This document shows positions 41,279 through 51,909 of a stretch of DNA of 64,000 nucleotides, one piece after another. The DNA comes from Saccharopolyspora soli (GTDB lineage Bacteria; Actinomycetota; Actinomycetes; Mycobacteriales; Pseudonocardiaceae). Under the pieces are notes generated by a model. That model worked only from the letters and a program-made list of their open reading frames with translations. It did not search any database and was not told the DNA's origin. Numbering within the stretch: the first letter of the stretch is position 1; every line of letters begins with the position of its first letter. The stretch covers positions 228,082 to 292,081 of the forward strand of contig NZ_JALBWV010000002.1 of NCBI RefSeq assembly GCF_022678645.1, given 5' to 3'. The position numbers and the translations under genes were made by a program.

Positions 41279-42649
41279 TCAGTGGTTGTCGTAGCGTGGC
41301 CAGTCGGCGTATTCCCGCCCGCCACGGCGATTCGGTGCTGTCTCGGGAAGCCAGCGCAGTCCGACGATGCTGAGCACGATCAGCGCGGCGACGTAGACGG
41401 CGACCCAGGTGAAGCCGCCGCCACCGGCCACCAGCAGGGCCGAGGCCACCACGGTGAACGGGCCGCTGGCGAGCATCGCGCCGAACTGCCACACCACGGA
41501 GACGCCGCTGTAGCGCGCGCTGGACGGGAACAACTCGGGGAAGTACGACGCCTGCGGTGCGTAGGTTCCGGCGTGTCCGAAGGCCAGCCCGGCGATCAGC
41601 AGCAGCGTGATCACCGCGGTGTTGCCGGTGTCCACGGCGAGGAAGGCGGGCACCACCAGCACGAGGTTGAGCACGGCCGCGCCCAGGTAGGTGGTGCGTC
41701 GGCCGATGCGGTCGGTGAGTCGACCCCAGAACGGCAGTAGGACCAGCTCGACGATGATGGCGATGATCACCGCGTCCAGCACGATGCTGCTGTCGACGTC
41801 CTGGGCTTTGGCGTAGGAGACCAGGAACACCGTGTAGAAGGGGAAGACCGCGGCCTCCACGAACTTCGCCAGCATGCCGCCGAAGACCTCGCGGCGGTGC
41901 TCCCGCAGGAGCACCTTCACCGGCGCCTGCTGCGGTTTCTGCTGCTCCCGGACCGCGCGGAAGGTCTCGGATTCCGGCACCCGCAGCCGGATGTACAGGC
42001 CGATCACGACGACCACGGCGCTGAGCAGGAACGGGATGCGCCAACCCCAGGAGACGAAGGCCGCCTCGGGCAACTGCGCTTCGAGAACTGCGAAGAGCAC
42101 GGTCGGGATGAGGTACGCCGCCGGTGACCCCATCTGCACGAAGCTGGCGTAGAACCCGCGTTTGCCAGGTGGCGCGGCTTCCGCGGTCAGCAGCAGGGCG
42201 CCACCCTGCTCGCCGCCGACGCCGAAGCCCTGGATCAACCGGACCAGGACCAGGATGACCGCTGCCCACAGGCCGATCTGCTGGTACGTGGGCATTAGGC
42301 CGACAACGAAGGTGCCGAGCCCGGTCAGCAGCAGCGTGTACACCAGCGTCTTCTGCCTGCCGAGCCGGTCCCCGACGTGCCCCCAGACGAGCCCGCCGAG
42401 CGGCCGGGCGAAGAACCCGACGGCGTAGGTCGAGAAGGCGGCCAGCGTGCCGACCAGGGGGTCGACCTCGGGGAAGAAGACCTTGTTGAACACCAGGGCC
42501 GAGGCGGTGCCGTAGATGAAGAAGTCGTAGTACTCCGCGATGGTGCCGATCACCGACGCGGTGACCGTGCGGCGCAGCTGGTTCGGCCCGTCGGTCGCGA
42601 TGCTGTTCGGATCCGGGCCGTCGGCCCGAGATTCGAGGTCAGTCGGCAT
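41279..42649 (-). CDS. MHS-type MFS transporter of the hexuronate operon
   Basis: A 456-residue twelve-helix MFS protein: [20 protein letters not shown] and [18 protein letters not shown] are MHS-family signatures, and [12 protein letters not shown] repeats the loop after helix 8. Lying 17 bases upstream of manD, it probably imports the hexuronate or aldonate that the two enzymes degrade. ATG 42649 follows TTGGAGGAGAG; an earlier frame extension would pass through the operator repeats. Confidence 0.88.
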   Translation of the reverse strand: MPTDLESRADGPDPNSIATDGPNQLRRTVTASVIGTIAEYYDFFIYGTASALVFNKVFFPEVDPLVGTLAAFSTYAVGFFARPLGGLVWGHVGDRLGRQKTLVYTLLLTGLGTFVVGLMPTYQQIGLWAAVILVLVRLIQGFGVGGEQGGALLLTAEAAPPGKRGFYASFVQMGSPAAYLIPTVLFAVLEAQLPEAAFVSWGWRIPFLLSAVVVVIGLYIRLRVPESETFRAVREQQKPQQAPVKVLLREHRREVFGGMLAKFVEAAVFPFYTVFLVSYAKAQDVDSSIVLDAVIIAIIVELVLLPFWGRLTDRIGRRTTYLGAAVLNLVLVVPAFLAVDTGNTAVITLLLIAGLAFGHAGTYAPQASYFPELFPSSARYSGVSVVWQFGAMLASGPFTVVASALLVAGGGGFTWVAVYVAALIVLSIVGLRWLPETAPNRRGGREYADWPRYDNH

Positions 42650-42664
42650 TGACTCTCCTCCAAG

Positions 42665-42702
42665 TGGGATACCAGCGCTACCATACAAGCACTGGGATGC
42701 CA
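42665..42702. promoter_or_regulatory. Direct operator repeats between MFS and FadR genes
   Basis: TGGGATACCA (42665-42674) and TGGGATGCCA (42693-42702) are direct repeats 28 bases apart in the 83-base divergent region. TGG-N4-CCA type dyads suit GntR/FadR regulators. They overlap the promoter of the uronate operon. Confidence 0.6.
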
Positions 42703-42732
42703 CACGTCAAGGCGGCTCGATAGGGTGTGGGA

Positions 42733-43449
42733 ATGGCACGGACGGCAGGCGAGAAGCCCTCGGCGCGGGTGCTGGTGCACCGGGAACTTCGGCAGCGCAT
42801 CATCACGCTGCAGCTGCCGCCCGGACATCCGCTGTCCGAGAACGAACTGGCGGCCGAACTGGCGGTCAGCCGCACCCCGGTGCGCGAGAGCCTGCTGCTG
42901 CTCGCCGAGGAGGACCTGGTCCGGGTCTTCCCGAAGCTGGGTTCGTTCGTCGCGCGGGTAGATCCGCAGCGCATCGCCGACGCCCAGTTCATCCGCGAGG
43001 CCGTCGAGGTCGCTTCGCTGGCCGACGCGGTGACCCGCCGCACCGACGACGACCTGACCACACTGCGCCGAATTCTGGACGAACAGAGCGAGGCCGCCGA
43101 CGACGTGGAGCGGTTTTTCGAGCTCGACGAGGAGTTCCACCAGCGACTGCTGGCCGCCGGAGGGCACGCGAACGCGTGGCGCACGGTGGTGTCGGCCAAG
43201 GCGCACCTCGACCGCGCCCGTCGGCTCGGCCTGCGCACCGTGAGCCCGGTGTCGGCGTTGATCGACCAGCACGCTGAGATCGTCGAAACGCTCGCCGCGA
43301 GCGACCTGGACGCGAGCGTGCTGGCCCTGCGAACGCACCTGCGAGCGGTCTTCGAAGACGTGGAAAGAATCCGAGCCGAGTCCCCGGACCTGTTCGTCGA
43401 CAGCGCCGAAGAACGCCCGATCCGCCGAAGCATCACAGTCCTCCAGTAA
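42733..43449 (+). CDS. GntR/FadR-family regulator (FCD domain)
   Basis: A 238-residue regulator: winged helix (about 16-75: LRQRIITLQLPPGHPLSENELAAELAVSRTPVRESLLLL) and an all-helical FCD ligand domain with the metal-type ligands (FFELDEEFHQRLLAAGGH ... LIDQHAEIVETL). Divergent from the transporter-manD-uxuB operon with operator repeats between, so a uronate-responsive repressor (UxuR/ExuR-like) is likely. ATG 42733 preferred; a GTG six bases earlier is also in frame. Confidence 0.88.
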   Translation: MARTAGEKPSARVLVHRELRQRIITLQLPPGHPLSENELAAELAVSRTPVRESLLLLAEEDLVRVFPKLGSFVARVDPQRIADAQFIREAVEVASLADAVTRRTDDDLTTLRRILDEQSEAADDVERFFELDEEFHQRLLAAGGHANAWRTVVSAKAHLDRARRLGLRTVSPVSALIDQHAEIVETLAASDLDASVLALRTHLRAVFEDVERIRAESPDLFVDSAEERPIRRSITVLQ

Positions 43450-43548
43450 GCCCCACCGCAGATCATCCGCTCGGGGCTGCTGCGCGACCGGCGTGGCCTT
43501 TTCAAGCGCCACTCGGCGGTTGTTGATCGGCGCGGGTAGAAACGGTGC

Positions 43549-43929
43549 ATGGAGGTCTTGAGCAGTCGGTTGCTACTTCGGCCGCGGGATCGAGAGCGTT
43601 CGTTGCGGTTCTACCGCGACGTGCTCGGGTTGGCGATCGCGCGGGAGTTCCCCGGTGGCACGGTTTTCTTCCTCGGACAGGGCTTTCTGGAGGTCAGCGG
43701 CCGGGCTGGACCGGGACCGAGCCCGGACCAGGTGCTGTGGCTCCAGGTGCGCGATGTCCAGGTGGAGTTCAAGCGGCTGCGGGACCAGGGAGTCACCGTG
43801 CTGGCCGAGCCCGCGCGGCAGCCTTGGGGTCTCGACGAGGGATGGGTCGCCGATCCGGACGGGATGCGCATCGTGCTGGTCGAGGTCCCCGCTGATCATC
43901 CGTTGCGCGTCGACGTCCGCAACCTGTGA
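43549..43929 (+). CDS. VOC-superfamily (glyoxalase-like) protein
   Basis: A 126-residue protein with the paired beta-alpha-beta-beta-beta pattern of the VOC fold: SLRFYRDVLGLAIAREFPGG in the first half and WVADPDGMRIVLVEV in the second. Metal ligand positions are only partly visible. The substrate is unknown. It stands alone between the FadR gene and the creatininase-like gene, 66 bases ahead of the latter. Confidence 0.8.
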   Translation: MEVLSSRLLLRPRDRERSLRFYRDVLGLAIAREFPGGTVFFLGQGFLEVSGRAGPGPSPDQVLWLQVRDVQVEFKRLRDQGVTVLAEPARQPWGLDEGWVADPDGMRIVLVEVPADHPLRVDVRNL

Positions 43930-43995
43930 AGGTGTTCCGCACTCGGCTGCCTTGGCGTGATCATGGTGGGACAGCGACATGGGAGGCGGTGCGAG

Positions 43996-44745
43996 ATGGC
44001 GGTTCGCAGGCTCGGCGAGTTGACCCGGACACAGGTCGCGGACCTGGTGTCCGACGGCGGCCCGGTGGTGGTGCTACCGATTGGATCGGTGGAGCAGCAC
44101 GGCCCCGACCTGCCGCTTTGCACCGATATCGCGATGGCGGAAGCGGTCGTCGAGCAGGCGTGCACCAGGCTGCGGGATCCGGAGCGCTTCGTCCTGGCAC
44201 CCGGTTTGCCGTACGGGAACTCGATGCACCACCTGTTCGCCTGTGCGGCCTCGCTGCGTTCCGAGACGCTCCTGCGGGTGCTCGCGGACCTGATCGACTC
44301 GTTGTACACCAGCGGTTTTCGGCGGTTGTTCTTCGTGAACGGCCATGGCGGCAACGACGAGTGCATGCGATTGGCGATCAAGGACGCGGCGCTGCGCAAC
44401 GACATGGTGCTGGGGGCTTGCAGCTACTGGACCTTGTCCGATGTGGACGCGCCCGTGGTTCCAGGGCATGCGGGTGATTTCGAAGCATCGCTGCTGCTGG
44501 CGGCACGGCCAGATCTGGCAGCCGAAGAATTCGCGAGCCGAACTCCGGGGCCACGCGCAGTGCACACGGAGTCGTTCGGCCCAGGTGTGACGGTGGTCCG
44601 AGCTGGCGACTGGCGCAGGTCCGGCGGCTTCACCGACGACCCGGGCGAAGCAACGGCGGACGCCGGTCGGCAGCGCCTGGACCAAATAGCCCAACGCCTG
44701 GCGGAAGCCCTCGAACGCGCCGCCGAAGTCCCTCTCCCGTCGTGA
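43996..44745 (+). CDS. Creatininase-family amidohydrolase
   Basis: A 249-residue protein with the creatininase metal sites: PIGSVEQHGPDLPLCTD (E-x-H), FVNGHGGND (H) and a later Glu region (GHAGDFEASLLLA). The family includes creatininase and MftE, the mycofactocin peptidase, but no mycofactocin genes are near. GGGAGG nine bases before ATG 43996 supports this start over an upstream one. Followed by a double hairpin terminator. Confidence 0.85.
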   Translation: MAVRRLGELTRTQVADLVSDGGPVVVLPIGSVEQHGPDLPLCTDIAMAEAVVEQACTRLRDPERFVLAPGLPYGNSMHHLFACAASLRSETLLRVLADLIDSLYTSGFRRLFFVNGHGGNDECMRLAIKDAALRNDMVLGACSYWTLSDVDAPVVPGHAGDFEASLLLAARPDLAAEEFASRTPGPRAVHTESFGPGVTVVRAGDWRRSGGFTDDPGEATADAGRQRLDQIAQRLAEALERAAEVPLPS

Positions 44746-44782
44746 GTGCGCAACCGGGCCCCAACCCGGCTACGCACTCACG
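44741..44782 (+). terminator. Hairpin after the creatininase-like gene
   Basis: CGTGAGTGCG (44741-44750) pairs with CGCACTCACG (44773-44782), with an inner stem CCGGG/CCCGG. The first bases overlap the stop codon region. No uridine run. Confidence 0.65.
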
Positions 44783-44800
44783 ACCCCATTGAGGTGAGGA

Positions 44801-44847
44801 GTGAAGGGCACCTGTGACCAAGTAACTGGGTCACAGGTGCCCTTCAC
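44801..44847. repeat. GAAGGGCACC palindrome, copy 1
   Basis: GTGAAGGGCACCTGTGACC (44801-44819) and its exact complement (44829-44847) form a 19-base-pair stem with a nine-base loop. A related copy stands at 50950-50996 and a half copy at 63902-63920. All lie between genes, so they may act as terminators or be a mobile palindromic repeat family. Confidence 0.75.
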
Positions 44848-45052
44848 CCCGTTCCCGTCACCCTGTGGTGCCGCCCGGACGGTCACTCGCGTTCGCGTTG
44901 TGCGCGCGCAAAATGAGTTGTGCTGCGGTAGCTGCCGCGTGGAACATCGCGGGCATGAGTGGAGCGACCTGGTCGTTGTCGGTATGCCTCGTCGGTACGG
45001 GATCGCTCCAGCAGCAGGTTCAGCCGGTTCGGAGGTCGACTCCGCAGCTGCC

Positions 45053-45670
45053 GTGATTGCGGCGTTGATCGCGGGCGCGCTCGCCGGGTACGGCATCGCG
45101 TTGCCAGTCGGGGCGGTGTCGGCATACCTGGTGGCTCTGGCGTCGCGGACGTCGTGGCGAGTGGCGTGCAGCGCGGCGTTGGGAGTAGCCACCACCGACG
45201 GGCTGTACGCGCTGGTCGCGGTTGTCGCCGGGCGTGTTCTGGTCGAGCTGATCGCCGAGGTCGCGACGCCGCTGCGGTGGATGTCGGTGCTGGTCTTGGT
45301 CGCCCTCGCAGCTCGAATCGCCGTTGCCGGGGTGCGTGAGTACCGCGCGGGTTCGAAGCAGTCCGGGGAGGCCCGGCAGCTGACCCCGCTGCGCGCCTAC
45401 GGGGTGCTCGTCGGCATCACGGCGGTGAACCCGACGACTGTCGTCTACTTCGCCGCGCTGGTGCTCGGCAACACCGCCGTCAGCGCCGCGCCGATCGCGC
45501 AGCAGGCGGTGTTCGTCGCGGCGGCGTTCGCGGCATCGGCGAGTTGGCAACTCGTGCTGGCCTCCGGTGGCGTGCTGCTGGGCGCTGTCCTCACCGGTCC
45601 GCGTGCACGGCTGCTGACCGCGTTGGCCTCCGGCGCGGTGATGTTGCTGCTCGCGGGCCTGATGTTCTGA
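45053..45670 (+). CDS. LysE-family amino-acid/metabolite exporter
   Basis: A membrane protein of about 205 residues with six hydrophobic helices; LIAGALAGYGIALPVGAVSAYL at the N-terminus and ITAVNPTTVVYFAALVLG (the NP motif) in the middle are LysE/RhtB signatures. GTG 45053 gives the usual family length; GGAGGT lies somewhat far upstream, and ATG 44984 or other starts are possible, so the N-terminus is uncertain. Ends next to the convergent methyltransferase gene with no gap. Confidence 0.8.
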   Translation: MIAALIAGALAGYGIALPVGAVSAYLVALASRTSWRVACSAALGVATTDGLYALVAVVAGRVLVELIAEVATPLRWMSVLVLVALAARIAVAGVREYRAGSKQSGEARQLTPLRAYGVLVGITAVNPTTVVYFAALVLGNTAVSAAPIAQQAVFVAAAFAASASWQLVLASGGVLLGAVLTGPRARLLTALASGAVMLLLAGLMF

Positions 45671-46255
45671 TCACGGTCGTATCGCTCGGGTTTGGGCTTG
45701 GGTGGTGCCTCGGGACGGTGGCTTCCAGGCCCAGGTCTGCGCCTCGGCGAAGCCTGCCGTTTGGACGTCGGCGTGGAGTCCCGCGCGACCGCCGGGCAGC
45801 CAGCGTTCGTGGGTCGACAGCAGCAGGACGCCGCCAGGGCGGAGCACGCGGTGCAGTTCGGCGAGCGCCGCAGCGCGGTCCGGCCACAGCTGGATGTTGT
45901 TCACGCTGAGCGCGATGTCGAACGAACTGTCCGGTTGTCCGGTTGCTTCGGCGGTGCCGTCGAGCACGGTCACGTTGCTCAGCGCTGCGCACCGCCGCTC
46001 AGCGGTCCGCCGCATTCGCGCCGACGGCTCGATCGCTACCACTCGGCTCGCCCGCTCGCCTGCTGCCAGCAATCCGACACCGGGTCCCGGTCCGATCACC
46101 AGCACCCGTTCCGCGCCGGTCAGCCTGGCTGACCGCACCACCTGCTGCTCCGCCGCCGCGTTGCCGCGCGCCATCAGCGCACCGCCCAAGGCGCCGAGCA
46201 GACCTCTGGGGTGACCGAATGCACGATCCAGGGCGAAATCGGCGAAACCACTCAT
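45671..46255 (-). CDS. Class I SAM-dependent methyltransferase
   Basis: A 194-residue methyltransferase: VLVIGPGPGVGLLAAG is motif I, VVAIEPS motif II (acidic residue contacting the ribose), and LAELHRVLRPGGVLLLSTHE the post-motif region of UbiE/Methyltransf_11 proteins. Substrate unknown. Its stop abuts that of the LysE gene (convergent); upstream is the lepA promoter region. Confidence 0.85.
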   Translation of the reverse strand: MSGFADFALDRAFGHPRGLLGALGGALMARGNAAAEQQVVRSARLTGAERVLVIGPGPGVGLLAAGERASRVVAIEPSARMRRTAERRCAALSNVTVLDGTAEATGQPDSSFDIALSVNNIQLWPDRAAALAELHRVLRPGGVLLLSTHERWLPGGRAGLHADVQTAGFAEAQTWAWKPPSRGTTQAQTRAIRP

Positions 46256-46385
46256 ACGTCCAGCTCAGCACCGTCCGAGCGGTGGTCGCATCGGGGATGA
46301 CCCGGAGTTGGGCGCCGGGTACCCGGCGTGTCATGGGACGATGGGGTGAACCCCCGCACCAGTCGACATCCGCGAGGAACACTGA

Positions 46386-48236
<1,851 letters not shown>

Positions 48237-48286
48237 CTCCCAGCAGTCGCCCCCTTCGGAACATCGGGCAGTGCTACTTGCCTTTG

Positions 48287-48326
48287 GTGAGTGGTAACGG
48301 TCGCTCTGGCCGCCACAACCACTCAC
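48287..48326 (+). terminator. Hairpin downstream of lepA
   Basis: GTGAGTGGT (48287-48295) pairs with ACCACTCAC (48318-48326) and can be extended by inner GC pairs. It lies 50 bases after lepA. The rest of the 353-base gap (to 48589) is A/T-richer than average and should hold the sulfatase promoter, but no motif is clear. Confidence 0.55.
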
Positions 48327-48589
48327 GAGACCTTCGCGCGGGACGTCGACTAAATGTCCTCAGTGGACACGGGCGTGATGGGATAGGCATCGTCTATGGA
48401 CTGCATCGAAAACCAGTCTTACCTGGGTCTGAACTGGCATGAATGAGCTGAATTGTTGCGCAGGACACTTCCAGTGCGGCTCGCGCGTTGCCGACCGACT
48501 ACTAGCATTTGTCGTCGAAGGCTTTGCGCGGGTGATGTTTTCGGGTAGTCCGCGTTGATTCTGCTGATGCACTGCTCAGGAGGTCGGCT

Positions 48590-50935
48590 GTGGGCGTGGT
48601 GCGTGATCGGTTGCCAATTCCGGACCCCGAGCCGCCGTCGGCGACCGCGCTCGACATTCGCGATCAGCGCCCCGCCTTCCAACCGCGGCAGCCACTGCGT
48701 CCACCGGACGGTGCGCCGAACGTCGTCGTGGTGCTCATCGACGACATGGGCTTCGGCGCGTCGAGTGCTTACGGCGGGCCGTGCGAAATGCCGACCGCTG
48801 ACCGGTTGGCCGACGGGGGCCTGCGCTACAGCCGGTTTCACGTCACGGCGATCTGTTCGCCGACTCGGCAGGCCCTGCTGACCGGCCGCAACCATCATTC
48901 GGTCGGCATGGGTGTCACGACCGAAATGGCCAGCGCGGCACCCGGCTACTGCGGCATCCGCCCGTTGAGCGCCGCCACGATCGGCCAGATCCTGCAGGGC
49001 AACGGGTACCGCACGGCCGCGTTCGGCAAGTGGCACCAGACTCCGGCGCGCGATGTCAGCGCTGCCGGGCCGTTCGACCGGTGGCCGACCGGCGAGGGGT
49101 TCGAGAAGTTCTACGGTTTCCTGTGCGCGGAGATGAACCACTGGTACCCGGCGCTGTTCGACGGCACGAATCCGGTGGAGCCCGCGCGCAAACCAGAGGA
49201 CGGCTACCACCTTTCCGAGGACCTGGTCGATCGGGCCATCGACTGGGTGCGCGACCAGCGCTGCCTGCAGCCGGACAACCCGTTCTTCGTCTACCTGCCC
49301 TTCGGGGCCACCCATGCGCCGTACCACGTGCCGAAGGAGTTCCGGGAGAAATACCGCGGGAAGTTCGACCACGGCTGGGACGTGCAGCGCGAGATCACCT
49401 TGCGGCGGCAGAAGGAACTCGGTGTCGTTCCTCCGGACGCGGAGCTCGCGCCGTGGGCCCAGGGCGTGCCGCACTGGCACGAGCTGACCGAGTCCGAGCA
49501 ACGTGCCGCGGCTTCGCTGATGGAGCTCTACGCGGGATTCGCCGAGCACACGGATGTGCAGGTCGGCAGATTCGTCGATGCCTTGCAGGAGCTCGGCGAA
49601 CTGGACAACACGCTGTTCGTCTACATCCTGGGCGACAACGGCGCTTCGGCCGAAGGCGGCTTGGGCGGCACGCTCAACGAGCACCGCTTCGCCAGCGGTT
49701 TCCCGGACAGCGCCGAGTTCATCAACTCCCAGGACGCGGCGCTTGGTGATGCCACCACGCACGCGCACTACCCGGTCGGCTGGGCGTTGGCGATGAACAC
49801 GCCCTACCAGTGGACGAAGCAGGTCGCTTCGCACTTCGGCGGGATTCGGGACGGGATGATCGCGCACTGGCCAGCCGGGATCGCCGAACGCGGTGGGGTC
49901 CGCGACCAGTTCCACCACGTGATCGACATCGTGCCGACGATCTTGGAGGCGGCGGGCCTGCCGCATCCGACCGAGGTCAACGGTGTCGCGCAGCAGCCCA
50001 TCGAGGGCACCAGCATGCTCTACAGCTTCAACGACCCCGACGCGCCGGACCGGCACCGGGTGCAGTACTTCGAGATGGTCGGCAACCGGGGCATCTACCG
50101 GGACGGTTGGATGGCGGTGACGCGGCACGGCACCCCGTGGGTGATGGTGCAGGACGGGGTGCGTCGGTCTTTCGACGACGACGTGTGGGAGCTGTACGAC
50201 ACCAATGTGGACTGGACGCAGGCCCACGACCTCGCGGCGCAGCATCCGGGGAAGCTGCGCGAACTCCAGCAGCTGTTCCTCGTCGAGGCGGCCAAGCACA
50301 ACGTGCTGCCGCTGGACGATCGGATGACCGAACGGGAGAACCCGCTGGAAGCGGGCCGGTTGGACCTGATGGGGCAGCGCCGGTCGGTAACCTTCCACGC
50401 CGGTGCCAAGCGGCTGACCGAGGAGACCGCACCGAATGTCAAGAACCGCTCGCACACCTTGACGGCGCTGGTCGAGGTGCCCGAGGACGGCGCGGCGGGG
50501 GTGCTGGTCGCGCAGGGCGGTCGCTTCGGCGGGTGGTCGTTCTACTTCCACGAGGGCACGCCGTGCTACGCCTACAACTACTTCGGGCTGACGGTGCACC
50601 AGGTGCGCGCACCGCAGCCGGTGTCGGCCGGTCGGCACGAAGTGCGACTGCGGTTCGACTACGACGGCGGCGGTGTCGGCAAGGGCGGTACGGCGGTGCT
50701 GTCGGTTGACGGCGCCGAGGTGGCATCAGGCCGCGTCGACGCCACGATCCCGTACTACTTCGCCTTCGACGAGACCTTCGACATCGGCGTGGACCGCGTG
50801 ACACCGGTGACCGACGACTACCCGGCTGTCGACAACGCGTTCACCGGCCGTCTGCAATGGCTGCGTGTCGATCTAGCGGATGACCAGCACACCGACCGCA
50901 CCGCCGAACACACCTTCCGCGCCGCCCACGACTAG
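48590..50935 (+). CDS. Large type I sulfatase (AtsA/AtsD-like arylsulfatase)
   Basis: A 781-residue sulfatase. Metal-binding DD at 51-52 (VVLIDDMGFG), the formylglycine cysteine C89 in CSPTRQALLTGR (C-x-P-x-R), GKWHQ, and LGDNGAS are in order. The size matches mycobacterial AtsA/AtsD (about 787) rather than 500-residue sulfatases; the C-terminal 200 residues form a beta-rich domain. No secretion signal is visible, so it is probably cytoplasmic and modified by a formylglycine-generating enzyme encoded elsewhere. GTG 48590 follows TCAGGAGGT. Confidence 0.9.
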   Translation: MGVVRDRLPIPDPEPPSATALDIRDQRPAFQPRQPLRPPDGAPNVVVVLIDDMGFGASSAYGGPCEMPTADRLADGGLRYSRFHVTAICSPTRQALLTGRNHHSVGMGVTTEMASAAPGYCGIRPLSAATIGQILQGNGYRTAAFGKWHQTPARDVSAAGPFDRWPTGEGFEKFYGFLCAEMNHWYPALFDGTNPVEPARKPEDGYHLSEDLVDRAIDWVRDQRCLQPDNPFFVYLPFGATHAPYHVPKEFREKYRGKFDHGWDVQREITLRRQKELGVVPPDAELAPWAQGVPHWHELTESEQRAAASLMELYAGFAEHTDVQVGRFVDALQELGELDNTLFVYILGDNGASAEGGLGGTLNEHRFASGFPDSAEFINSQDAALGDATTHAHYPVGWALAMNTPYQWTKQVASHFGGIRDGMIAHWPAGIAERGGVRDQFHHVIDIVPTILEAAGLPHPTEVNGVAQQPIEGTSMLYSFNDPDAPDRHRVQYFEMVGNRGIYRDGWMAVTRHGTPWVMVQDGVRRSFDDDVWELYDTNVDWTQAHDLAAQHPGKLRELQQLFLVEAAKHNVLPLDDRMTERENPLEAGRLDLMGQRRSVTFHAGAKRLTEETAPNVKNRSHTLTALVEVPEDGAAGVLVAQGGRFGGWSFYFHEGTPCYAYNYFGLTVHQVRAPQPVSAGRHEVRLRFDYDGGGVGKGGTAVLSVDGAEVASGRVDATIPYYFAFDETFDIGVDRVTPVTDDYPAVDNAFTGRLQWLRVDLADDQHTDRTAEHTFRAAHD

Positions 50936-50949
50936 GTGAATTTTCCCAG

Positions 50950-50996
50950 GTGAAGGGCACCTTTCACCAAGTAAGTTGGTGAAAGGTGCCCTTCAC
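50950..50996. repeat. GAAGGGCACC palindrome, copy 2
   Basis: GTGAAGGGCACCTTTCACC (50950-50968) and its exact complement (50978-50996) enclose a nine-base loop beginning AAGTAA, as in copy 1. The arms differ from copy 1 at three positions but each copy stays self-complementary, so stem pairing is conserved. It separates the sulfatase stop from the LysR start. Confidence 0.75.
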
Positions 50997-51021
50997 TCAT
51001 CACACGATCAGGTAGCGGAGC

Positions 51022-51909
51022 ATGGAGCGGCGGGAGTTGGAGTACTTCTTGGCGATCGCCCAGCACGGCAGTTTCACAGCCGCCGCCCAGGCGTTGCACG
51101 TCGCGCAGCCTTCGCTGTCCCACGCCATTCGGAACCTGGAGCGCGAACTGGGCGGGAAGGTGTTCCACCGGCTGCCGCAAGGGGTTGCGCTGACCCCGGC
51201 CGGGGAAGCGCTGGTCGAGCCCGCACGGCAGGTGATGCGCGACCTGAGCACCGCATCGGCGTCGGTGCGGCAGGTCCTCGGCCTGTCCGCCGGGCGGTTG
51301 GACGTGGTGGCGCAGACGACGTTGGCCGTCGATCCGCTCGCCGAACTGCTCGGTGCCTTCCTGCGCGAGCATCCTGGGGTCGCCGTCACCGTCTCGGACC
51401 CCGAGCTCGGTTCGGACGTCACCACTGCGGTGCGCGCCGGAGAGTGCGAACTCGGCATGGTCGACGCGGAGCAACCGATCGGCGACCTGGCGAGCATGGT
51501 GCTGCGGGGGCGGGAGATATTCGCCGTGCTGCCACCGGGTTCCGCCACCGAGCGGCGGACCCTGAGCGGCTCCGAATTGTCCACATTGGACTGGGTGACC
51601 ACGCCGCGCGGCACGGCCACCCGCGCGGTCATCGAGGACACGGTAGGTGCGAGGGGAGCAGCGCCCGCTGTGGCGGTCGAGACCGCGCACCAGGCGATGG
51701 TCGTCCCGCTGGTGCTCGCGGGCGCTGGTGCGACCTTGCTGCCGCTGTCGATGGCCCAGGACGCCGCTGCTCGTGGGGCGGTTGTTCGGCCGCTGCGTCC
51801 ACGTGTGATCAGGCGCGGTGTCTTGTTCTGGCGTCCCGGGCCGCTTTCTCCGGCGGCGGCGGAGTTCGTGCGGATGGCCGAGGCCATCGCCGAACCGCAC
51901 CGCCGCTGA
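51022..51909 (+). CDS. LysR-family regulator
   Basis: A 295-residue regulator with the LysR N-terminal helix-turn-helix (ELEYFLAIAQHGSFTAAAQALHVAQPSLSHAIRNLERELG, about 3-43) and a periplasmic-binding-like effector domain. The target is unclear: LysR proteins usually control a divergent neighbour, but the upstream gene is the sulfatase in the same direction. Its stop codon directly touches the stop of the convergent regulator gene. Confidence 0.88.
   Translation: MERRELEYFLAIAQHGSFTAAAQALHVAQPSLSHAIRNLERELGGKVFHRLPQGVALTPAGEALVEPARQVMRDLSTASASVRQVLGLSAGRLDVVAQTTLAVDPLAELLGAFLREHPGVAVTVSDPELGSDVTTAVRAGECELGMVDAEQPIGDLASMVLRGREIFAVLPPGSATERRTLSGSELSTLDWVTTPRGTATRAVIEDTVGARGAAPAVAVETAHQAMVVPLVLAGAGATLLPLSMAQDAAARGAVVRPLRPRVIRRGVLFWRPGPLSPAAAEFVRMAEAIAEPHRR

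Noticed and set aside
44801..45052. Upstream part of the LysE gene frame
   Set aside because: It runs through the 19-bp palindrome and lacks hydrophobic helices; the family N-terminus begins close to 45053.
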